Below, piece after piece: positions 19,163 to 27,657 of a stretch of DNA of 52,119 nt. Below the pieces are notes generated by a model. It saw only the letters and a program-made list of their open reading frames with translations. It had not been told where the DNA came from and ran no database searches. How positions within the stretch are numbered: position 1 is the first letter of the stretch; every line of letters begins with the position of its first letter. The position numbers and the translations under genes are program-made. The stretch is from Gemmatimonadaceae bacterium (GTDB lineage Bacteria > Gemmatimonadota > Gemmatimonadetes > Gemmatimonadales > Gemmatimonadaceae): positions 1 to 52,119 of the forward strand of contig JAICKA010000012.1 of the NCBI GenBank assembly GCA_025928185.1, in the 5' to 3' direction.

Positions 19163-19948
19163 TGGTCCATGGTCCATGGTCCATCGTCCATCGTCCGGCG
19201 ACGGTGGAGATCGACGCGCGGGGTGAGTGTGGCGCGCCGAATCGGGTTGGATTGAATTGGGGACGCTGACGAGGACGGAAACGGGCGGACGAGGCACTGA
19301 TTGGTTGCTACTGGCGCGTCGAGTCTCTCGCGCCATACCCCAAAAGATTTGGTTTTTTGTCCGTTCGATTCGTCCCATCCGTGTCATCGCAGTTCAACCC
19401 GTTGTGGCTGGGTCGGCATCATTGCGTAGGAAAGTGTCGCGAAGCGGCGGAGAACTGCGGAGCACTGCTGAGAAGGCTTGAAATTGAATTGCGAGGGGTC
19501 GAGGATCTGGTCGCCAATCAGCGATGGCACTCCCGAAAGCGTCGGGACTTTCGTGTGTCATGTGCGGCGCGATGGTTGTTCATCATTCATCAACCCTTCC
19601 CAGCAACGCCGCTCCGCGCCTCTCCGCAGTTCTCCGCAGTTCTCCGCGACCCCGTTCCTCTCCCTGAGATTTGGCCTGAGGCCGCGGTCTTATGCCGCAA
19701 CGGGCATCGCTTCAGAGAAGGCCCAGCGGGGCTGCGGAGTTGACGGATTTACGGATGGGGGAGTTGCCCGGTACGCCACCGCCACAAAGTTGTTCTTCAC
19801 CTGGCGCACGGAGCTCGTTGCGCCACTCGGAACGAATTCGCGCTTCGTTCGCCGGTTTCCGCAAAATCCGCGTCGCCCAATTCAGTCCAACCCGATTCGG
19901 CGCACCACACTCACTGCGCGCGACATCGACCGACGACGGTCCACGGAC
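19163..19948 (+). mobile_element. Non-coding repeat element, copy 2 (opposite orientation to copy 1)
   Basis: This fills most of the 861-base gap between purA and the DUF456 gene; no gene was found. Left outer array of GGTCCAT units at 19163-19200, inverted ends at about 19228-19295 and 19832-19905 with GGTTGGATTGAATTGG or its variant complement, and a short degenerate right array at 19933-19948. The core shares the order CCCCAAAAG, CCGTTCGAT, TCGCGAAG, GGAGAACTGCGGAG, then TCTCCGCAGTTCTCCGC, CACAAAG and AAAATCCGCGTC with copy 1 read on its minus strand. It ends directly at the DUF456 stop codon. Confidence 0.85.
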
Positions 19949-20440
19949 TCAGAGCACCGTCGCCGCAATCATCCAGACTGCCATCACCAGCCCGAACGCG
20001 ACCTTGAGCGCCGCTGCCGTCACTCGGCCGACGAACGCGCCCCACGCCACCCGCGTCGCCACGCCCGTGCCGCCGTGCTGACTCCACTCGAAGATGAACG
20101 CGCCGACGAACGCGCCAACGAACGCACCGACGACCGAGCCGATGATCGGTACCGGCACGCCGACGAACGCGCCGACCATCCCGCCGATGATCGCGCCCCA
20201 GCTTGCCCGCTTCGAGCCGCCGTACTTGCGCGTGAACCGGCTCGTCAGCACCCACTCGAGCCCTTCGGCGATCACCATCAGCACGCCGATCGCGACGACC
20301 GTGGCGACGCCGATGCCGGCGTGCGGTACGAGCAGATGATAGCAAAGCGCCGCGGCAAACAGCACGAGCGTGCCCGGCATCCCGAACGGAATCATCACCA
20401 GCCCGAGCAGGATCGCGGCGATCAGGAGGACGACGGCCAT
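19949..20440 (-). CDS. DUF456 family membrane protein
   Basis: 163 residues from the ATG at 20440, with GAGGGG upstream; a GTG two codons earlier is less likely. Almost wholly hydrophobic, with about four to five membrane segments and the glycine-rich repeats GAFVGVPVPIIGSVVGAFVG and GAFVGAFIFE that mark DUF456. Function unknown. Its stop codon (19949-19951) touches the right end of repeat element copy 2. Confidence 0.85.
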   Translation of the reverse strand: MAVVLLIAAILLGLVMIPFGMPGTLVLFAAALCYHLLVPHAGIGVATVVAIGVLMVIAEGLEWVLTSRFTRKYGGSKRASWGAIIGGMVGAFVGVPVPIIGSVVGAFVGAFVGAFIFEWSQHGGTGVATRVAWGAFVGRVTAAALKVAFGLVMAVWMIAATVL

Positions 20441-20480
20441 CAGCACCCCTCGCGACGTTCGAGCATTTCGATGTGAGAAA

Positions 20481-21608
20481 TCACTTGCCCTTCAGCCAGA
20501 GCACGTAATACGTCGGATGCAGCATTCCCTCGGCCCGACAATCGCGCTTGGTGTCCATGCGCGCCGCAACGGTTTGCGTCAGCTCGCTGCCCGTCGGGTA
20601 GATCTCGACGAGTCGCACATCGTTCGCCGCGAACAGGCGCAGCGGCTCGTACAGCGCCGTTTCGCCGTTCAGGAGAATACACGCATCACCCTCGATCGGG
20701 GCAGACGGCGCCGCCCCGGATGATATGATGCTGACGGGCCGCGACGCCTGCCTCGGGTTGTACCCCGCCGCGCGGTCGAGCATGAACGTCGACGCCATGT
20801 CCAGCGGCAGCGAATGGTAGCGCGCCAGCTCCGCCGGACCGAGCACGACGCCCTGCGGCGTCTGCAATCGCAAGCGGCGATCCAGCTCGTCCCAGACGAC
20901 CTGTGACGCGCCATAGCCGCTCCGCTCGTTGACGACAACCGGGTCGAGCAGCGGGGTGAGCGGCGACAGGCGCGCTGCGACGCGATGCTCCTCGTTCCGC
21001 CGAACCGACAACTGAAGCACCACCGGCGCATATCCGAGTTTTCTGATGCGCAGCGCGTACTCGCCTTCGGGCACGGGCGTCAGGAGGAACTGCCCGTTGG
21101 ACCGAGAGAGCGCCGTGTGATCGGCGCCGATGAGCTGCACTTCCGCCTCGTCCACCGGCGCGCCTGCCGAGTCCAGCACGATGCCCCAGATCGACGAGGT
21201 GGCGTCGACCAGCTTGTCCTCGTTCGCGCGCACGATCATCGGATCGAGGTTGTGCGCGATCGTGCGCAGCGTGATCGTCACTTCGGCGGCCGTGCCGGAG
21301 GTCGCGTTCCAGCGATAGCGCGTGCTCGCGTACCCGAGCCGGCGAAACCAGACGTCGTACGCGCCCGGCGTCACGTTCGCGACCGTGAACAGTCCACGCG
21401 CATCGGTGCGTGCATCGACCCTCGCCGCGCGCACCACCACCTCGACGTTCTCCAGCGCGGCGCCGGTGGAATCGCGCACCACGCCTCGCAGCGTCGCGGT
21501 CGTCTGCCTCGCCGCCGACGCATCCTGCGCGCCTGCGGCGTGAACGGTCAGGCCGGCGGCGACGACCAGCGTCCCCAGCATACATGAAACGGCGAGTCCA
21601 CGTTTCAT
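20481..21608 (-). CDS. Secreted protein with two carboxypeptidase-regulatory-like domains
   Basis: 375 residues. Signal peptide 1-27 with cleavage near HAAGAQ-DA. Two prealbumin-like regulatory domains follow, around 42-113 (TLRGVVRDSTGAALENVEVV) and 141-212 (IWGIVLDSAGAPVDEAEV), and then a C-terminal part that resembles a TonB-plug-like segment (PVSIISSGAAPSAP, ACILLNGETALYEPL, VRLVEIYPTGSE). It is too short to be a receptor barrel. Exported, probably periplasmic or outer-membrane-associated. Proteins of this kind are numerous in Gemmatimonadota and Bacteroidota. Located 32 bases past the M28 stop. Confidence 0.75.
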   Translation of the reverse strand: MKRGLAVSCMLGTLVVAAGLTVHAAGAQDASAARQTTATLRGVVRDSTGAALENVEVVVRAARVDARTDARGLFTVANVTPGAYDVWFRRLGYASTRYRWNATSGTAAEVTITLRTIAHNLDPMIVRANEDKLVDATSSIWGIVLDSAGAPVDEAEVQLIGADHTALSRSNGQFLLTPVPEGEYALRIRKLGYAPVVLQLSVRRNEEHRVAARLSPLTPLLDPVVVNERSGYGASQVVWDELDRRLRLQTPQGVVLGPAELARYHSLPLDMASTFMLDRAAGYNPRQASRPVSIISSGAAPSAPIEGDACILLNGETALYEPLRLFAANDVRLVEIYPTGSELTQTVAARMDTKRDCRAEGMLHPTYYVLWLKGK

Positions 21609-21640
21609 ACATCCGCTCCGTCACGATATGACAATCTTCA

Positions 21641-22717
21641 TCACGACAGCTCCAACGCCGCGCGCACGAGCACGTCCGCCGCGACCGGGATGCCTGTGCC
21701 GCGCATCGCCGCCAACGTGTCGCCTCGCGTGTGGATCCTCTGAAGCGTACGCAGATCGCCCCTGCTGAGTGTCACCGTCTGCCAGCCGGCGCGCGCCAAC
21801 GCCACGCTGTCCGTCAGGATGCCGGGAATCAAGCGCATCACGCGCAACGGCTCGCCCGCCGGCGCAGCCGCCTTGCGTATCGCCGCGACCACCGGCACCG
21901 GCTCCCGGCCGGTGTACATCACCGTGAGCGAACCCGTGTCGTCGATGCTGTCGCAGTTCAGCGCGATCGCCGGCCGCGCCGCTCCGGCCCAGGCGCGCGC
22001 GCCAGCCAGCGCGAGCTCTTCCGCATCCGTGATCATGACGCCGATGGAGCGGCTGCGCGGAAGCTGCTCGGCGGCCGCGAGCACCGCGGCGACGCCGCTC
22101 GCGTTGTCGAGCGTGCCGTGATTGTCGCTGCCGACGATCGACAGCATCAGCGGAATGCCGCCGAGCCAGGTGATTCCCGCGAAGATGGGCGCTGCGTTGC
22201 CGAACGTCGGCAGGAAGACACAAATGGCCACGCCGATCAAGCCGAGGACTGCGACGACGACTCCGGCCACCCGCATCAGCATCGAGACGGGCTGCCATTT
22301 GGAATCGAGGTGCGCCACCAGCCAGACGCGCGGCTCGTCGCGCCCGTGTACTGCCTGGAGGTTGACGCCGCGCGCACGCATGATCGGCAGCCCAAGCACG
22401 CCCGCGCCCCCCACGTACCGGAGCGCCGTCACGATGACGATCGCCGCACCGACCGCGGCGAGCCCGAGCGCACGCGGCGAGGCGCCCGCCCGGGAGGCGA
22501 GCACGATCAGACTGGCGACGAGCGGCACGACGAACCCCGCCGCGGGCGCAGCCCAGCTGCCCGCGAATTGAGAATACTCGAATTGTCGTTCGCTGACGTC
22601 GAAACCGGCGTCGCGCAAGACTCTCGCGCAGTACCGCCGGGCCTCATCCGCTGCCGCACTCCCCGCCGGCCGCGCGAACGCGCCGAGCTGCGCGAGATGC
22701 GGCGCGGCCGCGTTCAC
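21641..22717 (-). CDS. M28 family membrane metallopeptidase
   Basis: 358 residues starting at GTG 22717, which overlaps the TAG of the upstream gene by one base. Zinc-site motifs follow M28 order: AHLDSK (His136, Asp138), GTLDNASGVAAVL (Asp204), TDAEELALAGAR (Glu233-Glu234), NCDSIDD and a final His near 331 in RIHTRGDT. Unusually, four hydrophobic stretches (about 58-76, 82-100, 148-170, 176-195) are present, two of them between the first and second metal-ligand motifs. No signal peptide. Probably an integral-membrane aminopeptidase-like protein. Confidence 0.85.
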   Translation of the reverse strand: MNAAAPHLAQLGAFARPAGSAAADEARRYCARVLRDAGFDVSERQFEYSQFAGSWAAPAAGFVVPLVASLIVLASRAGASPRALGLAAVGAAIVIVTALRYVGGAGVLGLPIMRARGVNLQAVHGRDEPRVWLVAHLDSKWQPVSMLMRVAGVVVAVLGLIGVAICVFLPTFGNAAPIFAGITWLGGIPLMLSIVGSDNHGTLDNASGVAAVLAAAEQLPRSRSIGVMITDAEELALAGARAWAGAARPAIALNCDSIDDTGSLTVMYTGREPVPVVAAIRKAAAPAGEPLRVMRLIPGILTDSVALARAGWQTVTLSRGDLRTLQRIHTRGDTLAAMRGTGIPVAADVLVRAALELS

Positions 22718-23619
22718 TACACCGCCGCGAGGCGCTCGGCGCCGTGGAGGAGCTGCTCGACGCGCGTGCGCTGCGCCGCGTCGAGCGGACGAAGCGGCGA
22801 CCGCGGCGGGCCGCCGGCCAGTCCGATCGATTCGAGTGCCGCCTTCACCCCCGGCACGCCGAGCTCGCCGACGATCGTCGCTCCGAGTGGCGTCAGCCGC
22901 TCCTGTGCTGCCTCGGCGGCAGCGCGGTCACCGCGCCGCATTGCCTCGAAAATCTCCAGCGCAATCACCGGCGCGAACAACGCGGCCGCCAGAATTCCGC
23001 CGCGAGAACCGACCGACAGCGCGTGCTGGAACATCTGTGCGTTTCCGGTGAGCACCGCGAACGCGTCCGACTGCGACGGCATGTAGCCGGCGAACAGCTC
23101 GCGATTGCCCGAGCTGTCCTTCATGCCGATCACGTTCTCGTGCTGCGCCAGCTCCGCCACCAGCTCGGCAGGCAGCGCGAAGTGCATGTACTTCGGAATG
23201 TTGTACAGCATCACCGGCACCGGGCTCTGGTCGGCGATGCGGCGGTAATGCGCACGCAGCACTTCGATCGTCATCGCCGAGCCGTAGTAATGCGGCGCGA
23301 CGACGAGCACGGCATCCACCCCGCGCGATGCCGCGTCCCGCGTCAACTGCAGGCAGGCGCGAGTGGATTCGGCGCCCGTGCCGGCAATGAGCATCCGCTC
23401 ACGCGGCACCATTTCGCGCGCCGCGTCGAGCAGTGCGCTCCGCTCCGCTCCGTCGAGCAGTGCCGCCTCGCCGGTGGAACCAGCCACGACGACGCCGTGC
23501 AACCCGGCCGCGATGTGCGCGCGCACGTTCGCCGCGAACGACGCAACATCCAGCTCGCCCGTTCCCGGGTAGAACGTGCTGATGACCGGTCCGAAGACAC
23601 CCGCCAGTCGCGCGGTCAT
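22717..23619 (-). CDS. DapA/N-acetylneuraminate-lyase superfamily protein
   Basis: 300 residues from ATG 23619 (ATGA overlap with pilT). The class I aldolase features are present: GSTGEAALL near 47-55, catalytic Tyr in MLYNIP, and Schiff-base Lys in NVIGMKDSSGN. The DapA substrate Arg (YNVPxRT) is missing; here the sequence reads YNIPKYM. A role as true dihydrodipicolinate synthase is therefore doubtful, and another 2-keto-acid aldolase or dehydratase activity is more likely. Context (PilT, a hydroxyacid dehydrogenase, MgtC) does not settle the substrate. Confidence 0.85.
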   Translation of the reverse strand: MTARLAGVFGPVISTFYPGTGELDVASFAANVRAHIAAGLHGVVVAGSTGEAALLDGAERSALLDAAREMVPRERMLIAGTGAESTRACLQLTRDAASRGVDAVLVVAPHYYGSAMTIEVLRAHYRRIADQSPVPVMLYNIPKYMHFALPAELVAELAQHENVIGMKDSSGNRELFAGYMPSQSDAFAVLTGNAQMFQHALSVGSRGGILAAALFAPVIALEIFEAMRRGDRAAAEAAQERLTPLGATIVGELGVPGVKAALESIGLAGGPPRSPLRPLDAAQRTRVEQLLHGAERLAAV

Positions 23620-24791
23620 GAGTTGAGAAAGTCCAGGCCGCCCGACTGCACGCCGTCGAGCGGCGCACCCGCACCCTCGCCCACCGCCTCGTCTTCCGAC
23701 GGCTCTTCCGCCGAATCGCCGGCGACACTCGAGAACACGTTGAGCCGCAGCTCGAAGTCGGACGGGTTCGACGACGCCGCCTTGGCGATGTCGAACGTGA
23801 CTTCGCCGCTGCGCACCAGATCGGTGAGACACTGATCGAACGTCTGCATGCCGTATTGCTCGCGGCCTTCGGCGATGAAATCGCGGATCTCGCCGATGCG
23901 CGTGCCCTCGAGAATGAGATCCTTGATCGACGGCGTGTTGATCATCACCTCCGCCGCTACTGCACGTCCCTTGCCCGACTTGCGCGGCAGCAGCCGCTGC
24001 GACACGACCGCCGACAGTGATTCGGCGAGGCGTACGCGGATCACGTCCTGCTCCTCCGGCGGGAACATCGCCATGATGCGGAGAATCGTGCTCTGCGCGT
24101 CCGGTGTGTGCAAGGTCGACATCAGCAGGTGCCCCGTCTCCGCCGCCTTGATCGCCGTGTCCACCGTCTCGGCGTCGCGCATCTCGCCGATCATGATCAC
24201 GTCCGGATCCTGACGCAGCGCGGCGCGCAGGCCCATCTTGAAGTCGGTCGTGTCCGAGCCGATCTCGCGCTGCGTCACCGACGACTTCTGGTCGGTGTGC
24301 AGGAACTCGATCGGGTTCTCGAGCGTGAGAATGTGCCGGCTCTCGCGCTGGTTGATGTAGTTGATCAGCGCCGCCATGGTGCTCGACTTGCCGGAGCCCG
24401 TGACGCCGGTGACGAGAATCATGCCGCGCTCGGTCTTGGCGATCTTCTCGAGCACCGGCGGCAAGCCGAGCGCCTCGAAGTTCGGCACCTGCCACGGAAT
24501 CACGCGCATGATGATCGAGAACGAGCCGCGCTGCCGCATGATGTTGACGCGAAAGCGCCCGATCCCCTGCGCGGACCACGAGCAGTCGTAGTCGAGAATC
24601 GTGTCGATCCGCGCCTTGTCGTCCTCGTTGGTCATCAGGTGCAGCGCAATCGTCCGGGTCTGTTCCGGCGTCAGCGCCTGCTTCGTGAGAGGCACGAGCG
24701 CGCCGCTGATGCGGGCGCGAAAGACGTCACCGGCCTTGATGTGCAGGTCGGATGCGCCGCGGTCGACCGCGGCCTTGATGATTTTTTCCAT
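23616..24791 (-). CDS. pilT: Type IV pilus retraction ATPase PilT
   Basis: 391 residues. PilT features in order: N-terminal RGASDLHIKAG, RFRVNIMRQRG, Walker A GVTGSGKSST near 129-138, Asp box RHILTLENPIEF, Walker B DVIMIGEMRD, and His box GHLLMSTLHT. It powers pilus retraction and twitching at the inner membrane. The C-terminal 50 residues form an acidic, low-complexity extension beyond the usual 345-370. No other pilus gene is in this window, so pilT stands apart from the machine. It starts 3 bases after the dehydrogenase stop. Confidence 0.95.
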   Translation of the reverse strand: MEKIIKAAVDRGASDLHIKAGDVFRARISGALVPLTKQALTPEQTRTIALHLMTNEDDKARIDTILDYDCSWSAQGIGRFRVNIMRQRGSFSIIMRVIPWQVPNFEALGLPPVLEKIAKTERGMILVTGVTGSGKSSTMAALINYINQRESRHILTLENPIEFLHTDQKSSVTQREIGSDTTDFKMGLRAALRQDPDVIMIGEMRDAETVDTAIKAAETGHLLMSTLHTPDAQSTILRIMAMFPPEEQDVIRVRLAESLSAVVSQRLLPRKSGKGRAVAAEVMINTPSIKDLILEGTRIGEIRDFIAEGREQYGMQTFDQCLTDLVRSGEVTFDIAKAASSNPSDFELRLNVFSSVAGDSAEEPSEDEAVGEGAGAPLDGVQSGGLDFLNS

Positions 24792-24794
24792 TCC

Positions 24795-25829
24795 TTAGTA
24801 GCCTGCCTGCTTGTCGACGACGTTGCGAAGCGGTTCCCCGCGCACGAATCGGCGCCAGTTGTCGAGGAAGAGATCGAGCTGCCGCGGCCAGAAGCGGCCC
24901 GGTGACACGGGCGACACATGTGGCGTCAGCAGAATCTGTCGAAGCTGCCATAGCGCCGTCGTCGACGCCAGTGGCTCCGTTCGAAAGACGTCGAGCACCG
25001 CGCCGCGCAACCGATTCGTGACGAGCCGCTCGACCAGCGCGTCTTCATCGAGCATGGCCCCGCGCGCGACGTTCACCACGATCGCGTTCGACGGCAGCAG
25101 ATCGAGCCGCGCCGCGGTCAGCAGGCCTGCGGTCTCTCCGGTGAGCGGCGCCGCCAGCACCACCACGTCGTGCTTCGGCAGCTGCGCATCCAGTTGATCG
25201 AGCGGCACCACGCGCTCGAAGCCCGGCGGCGCACCGAGATGCACGCGGCGGCGCACGCCCGTGCAGTGCGCGCGCAGCGCGGTGAGCCGTTCCGCCGCCG
25301 CGCCGCCGATGCCGCCCGCCCCGACGATCAGCGCGTGCACGCTGTCCATCTCGCGCAGCACGGAATCCAGCCGCACGAACGGCTGCTTGTTCCATTCCGC
25401 GCGGCGCTGCTGGTCGATCGCGAAATCGAAGCCGCGCAGAAAGTGAATGATGCCGCCGACGATGTACTCGGCAATCGGAATCGCGTGGATCGTCGCCGAG
25501 TTGGTGAGCACCACGTCGCTCGCCACCATCTCGGCATACAGCACGTTCCCCACGCCCGCTGCCGCCGAGTGTGCCCAACGCAGCCGCTTCGCCTCGAGAA
25601 AAAGCAGTCGCGGCATGCCGAAACCGAAGTACGCATCAGCGTTGCGCACGGCGTCCATCACTTCGTCGCTCGGGCGCGGCGGTCCGTCCCCGTCGGAGCT
25701 CGTCGCGGCGCGCACGACGTGCACGCGCCAGCCGTCCGGCACGTTCTCCAGGAGCCGGCGCTCGCCCTCCGGCGGCAGCGCCCAGTTTTTCGAAATGGCC
25801 GCCAGATCGACGACGAGCAGGTGGTCCAT
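24795..25829 (-). CDS. D-isomer specific 2-hydroxyacid dehydrogenase
   Basis: 344 residues. NAD-binding VGAGGIGGAAAERL, then the catalytic Arg in NVARGAMLDEDAL, Glu in FRTEPLAS and His in TPHVSPVSPGRFW, the normal triad of the family. It would reduce a 2-keto acid or oxidise a D-2-hydroxy acid; substrate unknown. The start ATG at 25829 overlaps the MgtC stop by one base, and its own stop is 3 bases from pilT. Confidence 0.92.
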   Translation of the reverse strand: MDHLLVVDLAAISKNWALPPEGERRLLENVPDGWRVHVVRAATSSDGDGPPRPSDEVMDAVRNADAYFGFGMPRLLFLEAKRLRWAHSAAAGVGNVLYAEMVASDVVLTNSATIHAIPIAEYIVGGIIHFLRGFDFAIDQQRRAEWNKQPFVRLDSVLREMDSVHALIVGAGGIGGAAAERLTALRAHCTGVRRRVHLGAPPGFERVVPLDQLDAQLPKHDVVVLAAPLTGETAGLLTAARLDLLPSNAIVVNVARGAMLDEDALVERLVTNRLRGAVLDVFRTEPLASTTALWQLRQILLTPHVSPVSPGRFWPRQLDLFLDNWRRFVRGEPLRNVVDKQAGY

Positions 25830-26551
25830 CAGTCCGTGGTGATGCTGATCACGTCCTTGCGTGTTCGAAGCATATCGCAGATGACGTCGAATTGCTTCGT
25901 CGCGCCGATCAGCTCGAGCTCGAACGTGCGATCCGTATCGTGCTCGAAGGTCCGGCGCGCAAAGATGTGCACGCCATTCCCCTGGATCAGCTCATCGTAC
26001 GTCTCGAACGGCATGCCCGGCTTGACGCGCAGCGTCGCGTGCACCCGGCGGCGCTTCGCCAGCAGCCGGCGCTCGAGTGGCCGCAATCCGATGAGCACCA
26101 GCATGATCAGAATGGTGGTGCCGAGCGCGTCGACGTAGGCGCCGGCGCCCACCGCCGCGCCGACCGCGGCGACCACCCAGATCGTCGCCGCTGTGGTGAG
26201 GCCGACGACGGCGCCCTCGCCGTGCAGGATTGCGCCCGCACCGAGAAAGCCGATGCCCGACACGATCTGCGCGGCGATGCGCGTCGTGTCGCCGAACGGA
26301 TGGCCGTCGGCGCTGAATCCGATCTCGGCCACGTCGATCGAGAGCTGCATGAACAGCGCGGCGCCGACGCAAATGAGAATATTCGTACGAAGACCGGCGG
26401 GCTTGCCGGCCATCTCGCGCTCGAGACCGATCGCCCCACCGAGCAGCGTCGCGAGCAGCAGCTTGGCGAGAACGCTGAGGCGCAGCGTGGCGGCCAGTGC
26501 GCCGACCACCTGCGGCTGCGCGTCGGCGACAACGCGCAGCAGGTCGTGCAT
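25829..26551 (-). CDS. MgtC/SapB family membrane protein
   Basis: 240 residues. The MgtC core is clear: LLLATLLGGAIGLERE near 31-46, GLRTNILICVGAALF, and IVSGIGFLGAGAILHGEG, in about four membrane segments, followed by a cytosolic ACT-like C-terminal domain (about 165-240). The family is linked to magnesium-limited growth and, in some species, regulation of the F-type ATP synthase. First gene of the tightly packed run that continues through pilT to the M28 gene. Confidence 0.92.
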   Translation of the reverse strand: MHDLLRVVADAQPQVVGALAATLRLSVLAKLLLATLLGGAIGLEREMAGKPAGLRTNILICVGAALFMQLSIDVAEIGFSADGHPFGDTTRIAAQIVSGIGFLGAGAILHGEGAVVGLTTAATIWVVAAVGAAVGAGAYVDALGTTILIMLVLIGLRPLERRLLAKRRRVHATLRVKPGMPFETYDELIQGNGVHIFARRTFEHDTDRTFELELIGATKQFDVICDMLRTRKDVISITTD

Positions 26552-26618
26552 GGCGAACGGACCGGCGGCGAGAATGATCTACGCCTCCCAGGCCGTTGGC
26601 GCGGCGTGTGCGCCGCGC

Positions 26619-26879
26619 TCAGCGCGTGTCGAGGTCGCGCACGTCGCCCGGCGCCGTGTCCGGCGACGAATCGCCGTAACTGATGCTGCGCGCTTGCTCC
26701 TCGAGTTGGGCGATCGACGCGTCATCGGGCGTGGTGGGCGTTGCGAAATTTCGAAAAACGGTACCGCCGCACTTCTCGCAGGTCACGGCGTCCGGGACTG
26801 CCCGGTCGTAGAACTTCTCGTTGCCGCAGGTCAAGCACACCAGCGTGACGAGTCCGCGTGGCCCTCTGTCGTCTGCCAT
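26619..26879 (-). CDS. Small zinc-ribbon protein
   Basis: 86 residues. One zinc ribbon, C15-x2-C18 and C34-x2-C37 (VCLTCGN, TCEKCGG), in the first half; the second half is acidic and probably unstructured. No membrane segment. A role as nucleic-acid or protein adaptor is possible, but nothing identifies it. ATG at 26879 with only a weak upstream GAGCG. Confidence 0.8.
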   Translation of the reverse strand: MADDRGPRGLVTLVCLTCGNEKFYDRAVPDAVTCEKCGGTVFRNFATPTTPDDASIAQLEEQARSISYGDSSPDTAPGDVRDLDTR

Positions 26880-26981
26880 GATTCGCTCGGATTGGATGTG
26901 CGGGCGAACCTTGCAAGAGGCATGCGGCGCTGGCGGACTGTGCGTTGCAGGCGTGCGTTGAAAATGTTGCCGCCGAGGCGC

Positions 26982-27002
26982 CGACGCCAGAGTCTGGCGT
27001 CG
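26982..27002. terminator. Strong inverted repeat after the YdjM-like gene
   Basis: CGACGCCAGA and TCTGGCGTCG are perfect complements separated by one base, 4-24 bases past the stop at 27006. A T-rich patch (CATTTTCAAC on the minus strand) lies further downstream. A terminator or RNA-end hairpin for the trpS-to-YdjM run is likely. Confidence 0.55.
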
Positions 27003-27005
27003 CGA

Positions 27006-27512
27006 TCAGCCCAACGTGGGATTCTGGATCGCGGCGAAGCCGATCTGCATCGCGATCAGGCCGAGCGGTACGAGCAACGCGATCGCGCGCCCACGCGACA
27101 CCGCTGGCAACGATCGGCGATACGCCAGCCAGCACAGCACGATCAGACCGCACTCCACGATCACATCGCCAACGGCGTGATCGTACAGCATCAGTCCCAC
27201 CCACGGACCGCCCGGCCACGTCGGCTTGATGCCGGTGATGAAGTCGGCTCCCCAGTGCGAGAGATAGGTGATTGCCACGACCACGGCGTCGCCGGGCTGG
27301 CGGGTGGCCGCCCAGTAGAGCAACGCGACGACACACGATCCGATCGCGACCGACACCAGCGAATGCGACCACATCCGGTTCTCATTGCCGAAGCCGTTCA
27401 GTACCCACTCGATCCAGTCCGGCGCGAACGCGACGGGCACGAGGAGGGCAATGGAAATCCGGGGACGTCTTGCCTTGGCGAGCGTGGCCAGCGCTACGTG
27501 ACCGGCGTACAC
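27006..27512 (-). CDS. YdjM-like membrane-bound metal-dependent hydrolase
   Basis: 168 residues starting at GTG 27512, immediately adjacent to the stop of the 41-residue upstream gene, which implies translational coupling. The N-terminal YAGHVALATL, then VAFAPDWIEW, NRMWSHSLV and YLSHWGADF give the His/Asp pattern of the YdjM/LexA-regulated inner-membrane hydrolase family (DUF457), in about four to five membrane segments. Biochemical function is unproven in the family. Confidence 0.85.
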   Translation of the reverse strand: MYAGHVALATLAKARRPRISIALLVPVAFAPDWIEWVLNGFGNENRMWSHSLVSVAIGSCVVALLYWAATRQPGDAVVVAITYLSHWGADFITGIKPTWPGGPWVGLMLYDHAVGDVIVECGLIVLCWLAYRRSLPAVSRGRAIALLVPLGLIAMQIGFAAIQNPTLG

Positions 27513-27638
27513 TCAGCGGGTCCGGCGCAACAGGCGGTCGAGCACGATCAACCAGATCCACGGCAGCACCATCGCAACGCCGACGGTGAGCCAGGCGAGA
27601 AAGTGCCGGTGAAAGGCGGGAGGCGTCGCGAGAATCAT
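27513..27638 (-). CDS. 41-residue single-pass membrane peptide
   Basis: ATG 27638 to TGA 27513. A strong GGAGG lies about 8 bases before the ATG. The peptide has an N-terminal ILATPPAFHRHF, one hydrophobic segment of about 20 residues (FLAWLTVGVAMVLPWIWLIV) and a basic end DRLLRRTR. The stop directly abuts the GTG of the YdjM-like gene. Ribosome site, hydrophobic segment and tight spacing together support a real small gene. Family not recognised. Confidence 0.65.
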   Translation of the reverse strand: MILATPPAFHRHFLAWLTVGVAMVLPWIWLIVLDRLLRRTR

Positions 27639-27657
27639 CGCGTCTGCCTCCGTTCGA

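Noticed and set aside
19478-20476. 332-codon plus-strand frame across copy 2 and the DUF456 gene
   Set aside because: It is antisense to DUF456, rich in Asp/Arg/His, and starts inside non-coding repeat DNA.
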